Assembly (NCBI GenBank): GCA_030272585.1
Contig: BSYQ01000012.1
Location: 1,364,001 to 1,428,000, forward strand
Reading direction: 5' to 3'
DNA length: 64,000 nucleotides
From: Bryopsis sp. KO-2023
Lineage: Eukaryota > Chlorophyta > Ulvophyceae > Bryopsidales > Bryopsidaceae
Positions 32,823-44,399 of this stretch are shown here, one piece after another. The position numbers and the translations under genes were made by a program. Position 1 is the stretch's first letter. Each line of letters begins with the position of its first letter. The notes below the pieces were generated by a model. It saw only the letters and a program-made list of their open reading frames with translations, was not told the origin of the DNA and did no database searches.

Positions 32823-35800
32823 ATAATTCAAAAAGAGAGTTGGTGGCTCCCCCGTTCACCACCACAGCAATAAGAACGATAAAAAACCCCGATATCAAAA
32901 ATACCTGCAAGCAAAGAGGAACCAAAAAATATGAGATATTCATAAACACAAATCCACAATGTTTTTGTGCCTCCCCTCTTCCATCCAAACTAAGAATAAA
33001 AGTTACTTTAAAAAAATAAAAATCAGATGAGTGCACCACTGATCTTTTTTGGAGGAGGAGATGATCAGGAAGAAAAAAAACATTCCATTATACAATAACG
33101 ACAGTTACTTCTTTTCCTAAATTTTTCCAAAAAAAAGGATCTGATCAAATTTAAAAAAAGTCATGTGTATATTTTTATTATTTTTCATTGAAAAAACCAG
33201 ACATGAAAAAACTTCAGCCATTTTGAAAAGAAAACAGTACTTGGTGGTGCGCCTTCTGTTTCCAGACACTCTCTCTCTTTTTTTTAATTTGATTATTTCT
33301 TTTTATTTATTTATTTATTTACTATTTCATTATTTTATTTATATCTAACTTTACTTTGTATTTTATTTTACTTTATTTCATTTTATTTCATTCTTCTTAC
33401 TTTATTTTCAATTATTTTTTTTTTGCTTACTCGGCCAACGGGTGCTTTATCCCCAATGAAAATTTCGGAAGATGCCCAGATGGCCAAAGCGAAAGCGATG
33501 GTACCCCGGAGACCCGAAAACCACAACATGACTGATGGGTTTTCGGGACGTGCATTTCTTCAGGCCTCAACGAATTCGCCAACTTGGAATTCGCATAGAC
33601 GTTGAAGAAGCGAGAATGGGCCATCGCAAACAATGCCACCACCTCAACAGACGAAGAAGCAAAACAAAAAATGCCTTAGGTCGTAGCAACATATACATCA
33701 CCAGGGCCCAAAGAATCCGCTAAGCCTGGTGGATTCTCGTATGAAAAATGATAAAGGAAACGTTGATATTTTGATATTTTTTAAAATGTTTTTCATCTTT
33801 TTAATGTGTTCCTTTTTTCTTTTTGAGGCACCTCCTTGTTTTTCAATTTTTTTTTACGGTTTGTTTCATCAACATGTTCAGAATGAGCGAATTCTATTTT
33901 TGTTTTTGTTTATTTTATTTTCGAACGTCCACCTTTCCTCCGTAAAATATACAAAACAAAACAAGAAAATACTCACCAGGAAAGCCCACATCATGCCTTC
34001 ATTCCAGGCTTCCTTGCGGATAAACAGCATGGTTCCGATGTAAATGACATCAAAGGTTTCTGACATGTAGGCCAGGATTTTAAAAAACCTTACGCTGCGA
34101 TTCTCAGCAGTTCGAGACAAATTCGGCCTCGCGTATTTCGCCATCATCTGAAACAAAAGAAAACCAACATTACTATTGTGGACAAATAATAAATTTTATA
34201 TAAACCCACCTCATTTTTAAATTAATGCACACACCGCCACAGAAGCATTTCGAAACACAAGCCGGGAAAGCCAAAAAAACAGAAAACCCAACAATAATTT
34301 TTTTAATAATTTTCTTAAGTTTTTCGATTAATGTGAGAAAGGTGTCATGATGAAACCTCACCACTACTGCTGCCTCCCCGCCCCCTTATTATTATTTAAA
34401 AAAAAATGTTCGTGTATTCTAAGCATCGCAAACTCACCATTCCACAGAAGAGGATTGCGACAATACGAGACTGCCCCAGGCTTTCCGAAGTGGAAAAACT
34501 GCAGAGTGCCAGCAAGACCACCAGACTGGCCTCCACGGGGGAAGGCTTGTTTCTGAACACATCCGTTCTGAAAGCCAGCGAAGCGATGAAGCCATACGCA
34601 ATGCCGATCAACATGGAGCAGACGAAAATTTCAACAAAGGTGAGCATTTCAAACATGGCCAGCTTGAAAGTGACGTCCTTTTTGAGGAAAGTCAGCAAGG
34701 ATCGAAACAGAACGATGGCCACCGCATCGTTGAAGATGGACTCTCCGAAAACCAAGGTGTACAAATATGGGTGGGCTTGGAGTCTTTGAAACACTGATAG
34801 CACCGACACCTGTTCATTTATACACCCCCCCCCCAAAAAAAAAAAAATTGACTAAAAAATAACAGCAAAACATTGCAGAAAAGGCAGCAAGAAGAGTTGG
34901 TTCAAAAGAACGAAAAAAACAACACCTCAACTGCTAGTCACATCCCAACAATCGAATGTAACATTAAAACTTGAAACTCAGTTTTCAGTTTTCAAGTGCG
35001 GAGAACTGACCGGGTCTGTAGCACTGATCACGGCTCCGAATATGAGGGATTCCAAGAAAGTAAAAGCAAAACATAACCCCATTGCTCCGGCTGCCCACCT
35101 ACGATCGGTTCCAAAAAATTAAACATATTTCAAAGAAAAGAAAACAGATGTTTTTTTCTTCACAGATGTGCGCAAGACTGAGACGATTTAAAAAGCAAAA
35201 GTGCAGCGAAATCAGCCAACCAGAGGCAAAATGTAAAAAGCTAATTCAAAATAATAAAAGCTGTGCATGTATACATTAACATTTACTTAATTATATTTAT
35301 TTAGGGGGGACGGAGCGCTCACATCGTGAAGCCAATCAAGATTGTGGACATGGCGGTTCCAATAAATGCATAAGCACAGATGGCACCAGCATTTTGGAGG
35401 AACCTGTTGAATACACACACACACAGATCACCTTATTTTATAATCGGTGGCAGAAGTGCAAAGTAGAAGAAATGACCCTGCAAAATTTTGAATTCAAGAT
35501 CAAAACAACCAAAAAGCCAAAAAAACAAACAAAAAAGCCACTCTCAGGGAAAAACCATTAAAAAAAAAACAAAAACAAAATGCAAAGGAAAGAAATCAAG
35601 ACGCCTTAAACCAAGCATGGTGAAAATCCTGAAATTTCTTCGGCCGTTTCTCAAAACTGATATTTCCCCCCCGACAAAATGATAATAAAACACAGCAAAG
35701 TTATCCTCTTCTATACCGAAAATAAAACCTATAAAACCTAGTTTGCATCAAATTATTGATTTGTTTTGACATGGGTCGCCTGAGAAACCTTAAAAGATAG

Positions 35801-36173
35801 CCAATCTTGAAATGTTTCGTCTTTTCCTGTCGTTTTTGCCACCCAGCCCATGAGCACCCCCAATAACATCCCAGCAGCTGCTTCTGGTATCCACCATTTT
35901 TCTTCCATTCCAACAGATGCCCTATGGTCAATGCCAACCCCAATAGGATGATCTAAAAACAAACATGATAAACTGCAATACCAAAGAAAAACATACTGGA
36001 TACACCTGCTCCTTCGAATGAAACCTAGAGGAGCCAGGAACTCTAGACACAGCGTGCGTCACAGCGTTCTGATAGTCCCTGGACGCTGCGTCACTTTTCA
36101 TCCACACCACTTGACGACATACCTGTGATTCAGCCGAACGAACCTCACAAGAAAGGCCAGCCAACCCTCCCAA
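32823..36173 (-). CDS. Na+/H+ exchanger (CPA1/NHE family), multi-exon
   Basis: Exons in order: a possible N-terminal exon 36173-36010 (QVVWMKSDAASRDY, ends HSKEQ before a GTGTAT donor); 35952-35789 (IILLGLALTIGHLLE, then WWIPEAAAGMLLGVLMGW); about 35405-35320 (QNAGAICAYAFIGTAMSTIL); about 35090-35005 (FLESLIFGAVISATDP); about 34818-34440 (VSVLSVFQRL, FGESIFNDAVAIVLF and several membrane spans); about 34150-33981 (FFKILAYMSETFDVIYIG); about 33640-33430 (MLWFSGLRGTIAFALAI); and 32907-32823 (GFFIVLIAVVVNGGAT, then a TAG). The ISATDP/VSVL, FGESIFNDAVAIVL and WFSGLRG blocks are NHE hallmarks, and the D of NDA is the expected ion-binding residue. One base is missing at an A-run near 35890. The C-terminal tail is very short or lies beyond an unrecognised intron. 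It exchanges Na+ or K+ for H+ at a membrane. Confidence 0.85.
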
Positions 36174-36206
36174 CGTCCGTGTCGTGCATCAAAGCTACGT
36201 ACGCTG

Positions 36207-36530
36207 GTGGGGAACGACGGAAAGCAGTGGTGGGAGTATGTCAGGCAAGACTTGGTACAGATTTCGACGTTCCTCCGTCGTGCTGCTGATGCCGCAAGCC
36301 GTCAGGAACGCGATCAACATGGCGTCCGGAAACTTGACCCCTTCCTGGCATCCACTTCAGGATTGCTAGATGATTTCTCCCTCAGCGCCAGTTCTGCTGA
36401 CTGGCTGCACACCACACGCGCGTTCGATAATTCTTCGCCGAATATCCTCGCTGCTTGTGCGGCCCTACTTTCGGAGACAAGAAGTGTGTCGCCGAACGGC
36501 GAGTTTGCGTGGCGCGACACGCAGACTTGA
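36207..36530 (+). CDS. Hypothetical ORF (107 aa)
   Basis: The plus frame starts MGNDGKQWWEYVRQDLVQ and continues ISTFLRRAADAASRQERD, LDDFSLSASSADWLHTTRA and a C-terminal GEFAWRDTQT. The composition is plausible for a soluble helical protein, but I recognise no domain and see no introns or context that confirm it. The rest of 36.53-37.85 kb shows short direct motifs (GGACTTACGACATTC) and nothing I can name. Confidence 0.25.
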   Translation: MGNDGKQWWEYVRQDLVQISTFLRRAADAASRQERDQHGVRKLDPFLASTSGLLDDFSLSASSADWLHTTRAFDNSSPNILAACAALLSETRSVSPNGEFAWRDTQT

Positions 36531-37729
36531 CGACGTGGAAAATTAACACTTTCATAAATTTTCGGAGTAACAGCATTCGGACTGACGGCGTTCGGACTTA
36601 CGACATTCGGACTTACTTCGGACTAATGGCATTCGGTCTGAAAGCACCGAACCGAAAATTGATATGATATCACGGAGAAGCGCGTGCCAACGAGCTTGGG
36701 TTCGACTGTTTCTCGAAATACTGAGCTATCACTATGGTTCAATACACTGAGGATATACTGTAAGATGGACCACAAGCTGAGCTCTCTCGAACCGACGTAT
36801 CTTGATCGAGACTCTCGATTGAGATGCGTCGGTTGCAAAGGGAAATGGTGGCCAGAAGAGAAAACATGTCACGGAACATAAACAAACAGAAAGTCCAAAG
36901 CCGCAAAGCCCCAGCGTTTCCGATGTTGTTTCTTTGAAGCCTCAAAGGAATTCCTTTGGCGCAGGCCCTGGTACTGCATCCTGCGCGAGTCACCCGGTTC
37001 GAACGAAGGCTTCGGCATACGCCGTTGGTCTACCTTTTATTTAATTGGCCAGACCGCAGCCATCATTTTCTAGATTCCCCTCGACTTTGCTCTTCGAAGC
37101 ATGATCGATTCTGTCACCGCCAGAAACTGTGGACACAACAGGAAAGTCACGGACTTTCTCTTTGCCTTTCCTGAAAAGTCTTTCTAGCTCCTATATGAGG
37201 AGCGCGATATTCTGAGGGCCGGCGTAAACGATGCCAACACCGCGAAAGGAATCAAAACTCTAGCGTGTTGCTTTCGTCACAACTTGGTAAAGTTTGTTAA
37301 CGTCTAGAAGAGGGGCCAACAGAAAAAAAGACGTGTTTCAAACGGGGCGCACAGCGACCGAACCACTGTCGGATGGTTTCGACCTAGCGACAAAATAAAA
37401 CATGCCTGCCCTGAACACCGCTGTGGTGCTCCGAACCTGCGACCGGGACCATGGCTGCGAGGGGCCAAAATTATCGCAACGTTCATATTTCTTCCCAGAG
37501 AAGGAAATATAGATAGCGCTGATAGCATAGTAAAGAGTAGAAGCACGCACGCACGCTAGAGAGAGGCATTCGTCTGAGGATTTAGGAAGGTCAACAATTG
37601 TTGGAACCGCTGTATTCGCTGGACAGACCAACTCGACAGGCTGGGCCTTTTCGATACAACAAAAACGACGCGGAAAAGCAACACACACTAATGCGCCCGC
37701 GAGCAAAACGGCTTTCTGAACTTTTTGCG

Positions 37730-37830
37730 GCTTGCGTAACGCGTAACCGACGAAAATTGATATGATAGGTGGGCTGGCGTAACGCGTAAATTTTTGAGAT
37801 GATAATAGGTGAGCGTAACGCGTAGCCTCT
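37730..37830. repeat. Three short repeats containing GCGTAACGCGTA
   Basis: GCGTAACGCGTA occurs at about 37733, 37776 and 37813, each linked to 'gat(g)ata(a)taggtg'. The core ACGCGT is self-complementary. It sits at the edge of the segmental duplication. Confidence 0.7.
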
Positions 37831-38438
37831 CATCTTTTCGTGCCAGTACAGTATTCAGTCCAATATCACAAAGTTCTACAAAGACACTTTGTCCTTTCCA
37901 TACTCTCTTCTTATACCCCATGACCCAGCCTGTTGGGTAAATGACAGCGTTTTTTATAGAGTTTACAACAAAACCAAAAATTCAGGGCACTGTACTGGGA
38001 GGTACAGAAACAGTGACGGCTATCGAATTCATCCCCCACTCTGGCATATCGGGGCGGCGATGGAGCCAGCGATTCTTTTTTTGTTTTTTGAGCCACCACA
38101 CAGCCGGACTTTCCGCTCGAGCGGAGCTCCCTGCAACATCAAATTCATACCGCTTATTTTTTTTGCTTTCTCTGAAATCTCAATTCGGTTATTTGTCTCC
38201 CTTGTTTTGGAATGAGTATCCACAAAAGGTTTCTTAATCACCCATAGTTCACCGGTGAATTCTGGTACCATGAAATCGCCTTCTTCGCAACCTTGTCCTA
38301 GATGGCTGTTGTTGATTTGGCATGCTGTAAAAAAGGTTAATAGCACGCCCACGCCCGCACTAATATAAAAGAGATTTGATCCCTTAAAAAAAAAAAGTTT
38401 TCAGTGGGTGATCCAAAGAAGTGGTCCAAAGAAGTGGG

Positions 38439-38512
38439 TGGACCTGGCGGGGCTCGAACCCGCGACTTCCGGCTCATAAGACCGGTGCTCTAACCAACTG
38501 AGCTACAGGTCC
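38439..38512 (-). tRNA. tRNA, anticodon UAU by loop position (Ile), copy A
   Basis: A full 74-nt cloverleaf on the minus strand. Acceptor GGACCTG/CAGGTCC, D-arm GCTC...GAGC with AGTTGGTTA, anticodon stem CCGGT/GCCGG with loop CTTATGA, T-arm GCGGG TTCGAGC CCCGC, discriminator A. A-box (TAGCTCAGTTGG) and B-box (GGGTTCGAGCC) are intact. Position 37 is G, where A is usual after U36, so the identity call is less secure than the gene call. A T-run terminator lies about 40-55 nt downstream (38388-38398 on the minus strand). Confidence 0.88.
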
Positions 38513-38837
38513 GACATTCAGCGAAAAAGAATTAAAAAAAATTGCTCCTACACATTTCTGTGTAACAATCTTTGACGCAGGGAATTTTAGGAACCTTTGT
38601 ACACTTGAGTAGGTCGCTGTACACCTTTCATTCCGCGATTGTGGAAACAAATCAATCAAACCAATGTTCGACCCATGTTTATCCTAAACAGAATCAAACG
38701 ACAAAGAAGATCGCTCCAGAACGCCATTAGCCTGTGCCCTAAGCAAAGAATGAGAAAGCTGTTGCCATACTCTTTCCACAACCTGGGGCCTATTTCGAGT
38801 CTCCATCAATAAGCAGTTCATGCGCACCGCCATTCTC

Positions 38838-39310
38838 AGACCCATCCTCGCACCGTCCACAGCACCCAGCACCCTCCAAACGCCCACCCACATTTTAGAT
38901 CTGCATACCTCTCGAAAGTGCCACTCCCCGCGAGAGGCGCTGAAACACCTCGCTTCTTCCAGGTGCCCTCTTGATTTGTAGAAGTTTTTTAGACGGAAAC
39001 AATGAGAACTTGCAGACCGATTCAGAAGTGAAACGAGCAGACCCATAAGACAAAGGCAACAACTCCACTTGATCAAACGTCAACAAATATCCAACGCGAC
39101 TTTACCGCCTCCACAGCATTCTGTATCGATGTTTGGGGGGCGGACAATGTTTCCAACAGCCAAAACAAGAGGGCACCTGAAAGAAGCGAGGTGTTTTATC
39201 GCCTCTCGCCGGAATTAGCACGTTCGGGAAGTGTGCAGGTCGAAACTGTGGGTGGGCGTTTGGAGAGTACTGGGTGCTGTAGACAGTCTGGAGATGATGA
39301 TGCGCATGAA
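38838..39310. repeat. Long imperfect inverted repeat, copy A
   Basis: About 145 bp at 38838-38985 is the reverse complement of 39165-39310 at roughly 80% identity by eye. Anchors are GAGGGCACCT(G)..AAGAAGCGAGGTGTTT and GTGGGTGGGCGTTTGGAG. The spacer is about 180 bp. A transcript could form a long stem. Confidence 0.85.
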
Positions 39311-39568
39311 GAGCTGAGCCTTGAAATAGGCTCCAAGTGTACAGCCAACACCTGCGACCTGCTCCAGATTTCCTTGCGCGCTCTTGAGAGCTTTTGATTT
39401 CTGGAGCTAAGGAGGTAAGGAGAGAAAGAGAGGAGTAGAATCGTTTTTTGGGGTCGGCTTTGAGAAGGACGGCGTTCGCTCTGATGCATTGCGCCACGGA
39501 ACAGAAAGGGATTGAGAAATATTATGCTTGCTGTCGACATCCTTCGTTTCTTTCAGTTTTTTCCGCAG

Positions 39569-40489
39569 ATGTTTCCGGGCCCCAACCCGATGGAACCTGG
39601 CCCCCAGCACGCAACCGCGGGTCCAGGTTCACGTCCCCCCAAGACCCACCTCCCACCATCGCGCCGCGTCAAGCCCTCCACTGGAGGTGAGTTCCATGAC
39701 AGTCATGACGGAACTTGGAACTTCCCTTGCATGTGTTAGTATTGTGATAGTCAGTAAGACATGTATGCGCAGCAACAACATCCAACACCCATTTCTCGGG
39801 ATCCCAGCAATACAATAGTTTGGTATATCTAAGAGGTATTGAGTTCGAATCCGTGGGTGGTGTGGAAAGTTAGTGGATGGGTGTAAGGATGATGGTGGGC
39901 ATGAATAGGTCATTGGTTAAGACTGTAAATAGGCTTGAGGTGAAAAGCCAAAAAACATTAGTTTGATTGATTGTGAAAAAATGTAGAAAAAAGAAAAGAA
40001 ATATCTATATGAAGAACAGACGTCTAAGATTTGTACCACCTTGTGTGATTTTTTCAGCCCACCGCCGTCCATCCGCTCCAGTGGAGGCATCCCTCGGGAG
40101 ATGTCTCCCTGTCCTTCCAGCTCAGGCATGCACATGTCCTGAGCTGGATGTTGTTCCAAGGGGGTCTGGGTTGAACACCTCGTTCACCCAGCCCTTCTTG
40201 GGACAGCATGGTGGAAGCATCTTCCACCAGGACCTCCTCAACAGGTTGCAAGCGAAGAATTCGCTGCAACCTGGGGCCCTCAGGGTTCAGAGGAGGAGGA
40301 AGAGGTAATCAGTGAAATCGAAATTTTTCTAATGAGATTCTGAAATGTTAATTGGCCTCTCTTTTTTCCAAAGGATGAAACACTCAGTATCTAAAAGTAG
40401 CACATGTTCTGTCCAGGGGGTTGAGGGGAAGGCTGGCGCCTGTCGGTCTGGTGGTGCTGGGCCTCTTGGGCCTGGTGCTGCCTGCCTGA
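39569..40489 (+). CDS. Small predicted tail-anchored protein, copy A (145 aa, 3 exons)
   Basis: Exons 39569-39686, 40058-40304 and 40417-40489 join in perfect phase across GT-AG introns. The protein starts MFPGPNPMEPGPQHATAGPG, has a Pro-rich N-terminal part, a middle with VLPAQACTCPELD and GGSIFHQDLLNRLQAK, a basic QRRRKRG cluster, and ends in a hydrophobic VGLVVLGLLGLVLPA before TGA. A basic patch followed by a C-terminal hydrophobic stretch suggests a tail-anchored or type II membrane protein. Copy B encodes the same protein, and in exon 1 four of the five base differences are synonymous. The frame is open upstream of the first ATG, so the start may be earlier. A spliced exon-like block (40609-40695) follows the stop. 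Family unknown. Confidence 0.6.
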
Positions 40490-40722
40490 CCAGGTAAGGA
40501 GTTAGAGCGTCCCTCCTTGGTCGATGATGTAACATTGTTTGGAGTGACCTCGATTTATGATCATGTGATACTGCAGCGATTGATTGTTGTTGTTTTTTCC
40601 GATGGCAGCGCGTCCAGCACCGTGGTCGTTGTTCCCCGCCTTGGGACAATCTGCAAACAACGATCACGGCTTCGCGGCGGTGAGGGGAGGATCTGGTGAG
40701 TCGTTCAAAGAGTGACCCCATC

Positions 40723-40830
40723 GTGTTGTGTTGTGTTGTGTTGTGTTGTGTTGTGTTGTGTTGTGTTGTGTTGTGTTGTGTTGTGTTGTGTAGCGTTTTG
40801 TGTTGTGTTGTGTAGTGTTTTGTTTTGTGT
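40723..40830 (+). repeat. GTGTT pentanucleotide microsatellite
   Basis: About 13-14 consecutive TTGTG units (40723-40790) are followed by imperfect units. The matching place in copy B (55400-55440) has only a few interrupted units, so the expansion came after the duplication. Confidence 0.95.
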
Positions 40831-41299
40831 TCACACATAGCTGTTGGTGCCTTCATCGTTGATGAAGTCCGATTAGTGGTGTTGTTATTTTACAGTTTTG
40901 CGCCCGATGACTCCCTCCGTTCCTCCGCCAACTTTCCCGCAAAAAACGCCAACCGGTCGTGAAGCTGCGCCATTGGTATGAGCAGCACAAGTCGAACCAA
41001 GACTTTTTGACGTGACACGCAGCATCAAAAATATCTTTGGGATGTTACTGACAAAAAGGCTTGGGACAGGTGGTGGTGGCGACCAGCCGCGCAGCCCTCT
41101 TTCGCATTTTCTGTTGGCTGTTTTTTTTGGGCGATTTGGGCGATTTGGGCGATTCAATTGCTTTTCCCTGGTGGAAAACGTGAGTGCGAAAAGGTAGCCC
41201 ATTGTTTTCGAAAATGTTCAATGGCGACATGACTGTTAAAACAAAGATTCTGAGCTACTGCTGTGAAACAACAATGTCCCCTGTTTTACTGGGGTTTTC

Positions 41300-43500
41300 C
41301 TTGTTCAACCCCAATTGAGACTCCAGGCTATTTTTGGCAACTCTTTCTCAGTAATGCACAGATGTACTACATAGTATGTTGCATTTTTTAAGAGGCCTCC
41401 AATGTTTGATTTGGTCTTGGTGTGGACATTCAATTGTTGGAAACCAATGCATGTTTTGATTGGTGGGTTTATTTTTGTTTTTTTCGGGACACCCAGGTGC
41501 ACCTGACTGAGAATCATATCGGCCTGCTGTTGTTCATTGTGATTGGGATGGTTTCTTGATCGAAATTTTGGACTGATCAGGATGTGGAGTTGCTCATGCA
41601 TTACTTCATGTGCTGAAGAAAGCCGGCCTCTATTTTGCCCACATGTCCTCCACAGAAATCATTTGGTTCACTTTACAAACCCTTCAGGTCGGTCAACCCC
41701 TGTATGAAAAGCTCCATTTGTGCCTCCATTTGTGTGTGAGCACCATTGGGGCAAAACTTTCCTTTTTTTTTTCTTTTATGCATTGCATACCCACCTGAAT
41801 AGTGTCTTCATTGACTGTGAGGCCATGTCGGGGGTCGACCTCTGTTGATTTTGCTTTTTGTTTGTATGGGGTTTCTTCGAGGGTATGATTTGTGCTTTTT
41901 TTTTAATTCCAGATTGATGCTGAAGGAATTCTTTCTCGATTCATGCAATCAGATGGGTCTATTGAGGCCTCCCAGGTTTCTGTGTGATCGGGGAATTTGA
42001 CACTAGCATTGAAAAGGGCTTTTCATGCCAAATCGCATCCACAATCTATGCTGCCTGGTTACATCGGGGCTCTCCAAATGAGTGAGCGATATTGCTTCAG
42101 TGTTCATATCCAATGAGGGTCTACAAGGATGTCGATCTGTGAGGAGGCAAACTCATTAGTGAAGAGAGGCTCCGGAACTTTGTTCGTTCTCTTTGGCAGC
42201 ACATGGATCCTGCGATGCTGGATCAGTGGAATCGACAAAAATTGGAATGGAATCCAGGAGCAGGCATCATGCATGCAAGCAAAACCCTGCTTGCAAACCC
42301 TGCTGGTAAATCAATCATATCAATGGAAATGATTTAAGACAGGAAAGAATCGTTTCTTGGCCAGGCTACTGGGTTGGGTGGGGAGTCATTTAACGCGAGG
42401 TATAGTTTTTTGAGCGCTCTGAGATGCATTTCACCCCTGGTGATGTGGACTTTCTTTTCCAGGAGCGGGCTAGTCGATACGTAGCAGAAAAATTATTATG
42501 TGGTTTTTGACCCTCGGAAGAAATGCTTCAAGTCTGGCTCAGCCACAGCCAGGGAGTCTGTCCAGGAAATCATGGCTTCTCTCTAAAGATGTGAGGGGTT
42601 TACAAAAACAATGATCTTACGTAAATGCATATCCCCGTCGTCCCAATCGCATGATTGCATCAGGGCCTTCTTTGTGCTGATAGATTAATGCTGTTGCAGG
42701 TTTCAATGGAAAAGGTGGAGCTGTTGAAGTCGGTGTTGTTCCCACAGCTCTTCTGGGTCGCCATAGAGATGCTCTTAAATGGCTGCATTCGTATCTTTCC
42801 ACGACTAGACGGATCTGGGACTCTCTTGCCTCAACACGACCAATGGAAAAATTCTCAATGTTCTCCTGGCAATGACTTCAGGAAGGGCCAACAACCCCCT
42901 ACTCCAGTCCCCAGGGTCGAACCCAGCTGTGGGAATAGATTCCATCATGCACCATGTACTCTTGGATCACAGGCATCGTTGGGAATTGGGAATCATTGCC
43001 CTTGGCCTCTGAACTGTGGATTGTGAATCCAAGAACCACTCTTGAGGGCTTTCTGGAGTGCGAGGACTGAATTCTTGATGATACGGTTGCTGACATCGTC
43101 TGGCCAAGCACCTCGGTCATCCCAACGATCATTTCTCTCCTCTGGATTCCACAGGGCTGTCTTGACTGACCAATGCAAACCCCTTCAGGAGTGGGATTTC
43201 ATCCCTCTTTGGTGGAAATTCAGATGATGCTTGTGGGGGGGCCGTTCTTTGGGTTGATCGTGCAGATCGATGGAGAAAATCAAAAGGGATTTGGTTGGGG
43301 GAATTACTGCTGGACTCTTGCAGAAGCATGTACGGCCGAGGGATGAGCAATGTAACGGAAACGGCAAATGCTTGAACGGTCTACTCGATTCTAGAAAGGC
43401 AAACTTGGATGCAGTGCATGGAGTAAGGCATCTTCCCATCATTCAGAAAGGGATGGAGAATTTCCTTTATGCTTTAATATGAAAGAGGATTGAGCTGTCT
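41300..43500 (+). other. Unassigned coding-like blocks, copy A
   Basis: Several blocks look protein-like but are in changing frames. Examples are IIWFTLQTLQVGQPLYEKL (about 41.65 kb), EERLRNFVRSLWQHMDPAML then DQWNRQKLEWNPGAG (about 42.16-42.28 kb, absent from copy B), VFDPRKKCFKSGSATARES (about 42.5 kb), NNPLLQSPGSNPAVGIDS (about 42.9 kb) and TLEGFLE (about 43.04 kb). Splice-like junctions are present (for example TGTTGCAG before 42700). I recognise no family. It may be a decayed gene whose better-preserved version is copy B. Confidence 0.35.
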
Positions 43501-44399
43501 ATACCAGAAGCCTCAACTTCAGCGTTGGGCTGTTGCTGCTGGCATATCTGGAGAGAGAGGACAAGTCAAACAGTCGATGAAAACTCCATGTACGTACAAA
43601 CAATGCGGTTCCTTCCCGAAAGCTTTTTAGAATTTCTAAAAATGAAGACTGGAGTTCTGATTGGTTCCAGAGGGTATGAGTCATGATTTTATTTTGTACT
43701 CCAAAGAGCCAACAAAAACTTTCAAAAGAAACTTTCGGCCAAAAATTGACCTAAGTTTTATCGTTGGTGATTCCAGAAATCCGATGGTGAATAAAAAAAG
43801 TTCAAAATGAAATTTAACACATCTTTGGGGTGCTTGAAATTGCAAATTGATTGTGTGAAAGTCTTTTGTTTTCATGTGGGGTGAAAAGATATCGAAACAC
43901 GAAATGACATATTTCCTTGGTGAATGTTATTTCTGTATCCACTCGAACTAACCACACAAGAGGTGGTGTCCCGGAGGCATATATCGAGTTGGAAATTTTG
44001 CAGTTTTCATGTTGCGTTTCATTATGGAATGTGGTGGTCGCTTTTGCAGGATCTTTATCATTACTTGGAGGCAGTCATCATGAAACAAACAAACCTCCAC
44101 AGAGGAATCCGTTTGGAAGATGGAATTGCCTAGCTCATGAACTCCTTTCCATTTTTTTTTTTTCACTGAGGCCACAGGGGTGCAGTAAAAATTGATTAGG
44201 GCAGCAGGGCGCTGTGTAAAAACATGTTTCGATTGTTAGTGTTGCGGGTTGTGGGGAGCCATGCATCCATGGCCTTCACACAGATTTATATGTCTTAGCA
44301 TATCTCAAAATGTTGAATTTTTCCTGAACAAGATGGGATGGGTGAGTGGAGTTTCCACTGGTTTCAAACAAAAATTGAAAACCCCCTCTGCCTGATCGT

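Noticed and set aside
32640-32826. Alternative genetic code (TAG/TAA read as Gln) at the exchanger tail
   Set aside because: The same stretch also contains an in-frame TGA, and intact genes such as AP-2 sigma have no internal TAA/TAG, so a code change is not needed.
32641-32826. 61-codon plus-strand frame MSDSQTESKNSS
   Set aside because: It lies between two minus-strand genes and overlaps the likely exchanger tail or 5' region of the FHA gene. No independent support.
38439-38512. Plus-strand tRNA with a Met-like CTCATAA loop
   Set aside because: The plus strand lacks A-box and B-box sequences and a D-arm. The minus strand has all of them, so the CTCATAA is only the complement of the real anticodon loop.
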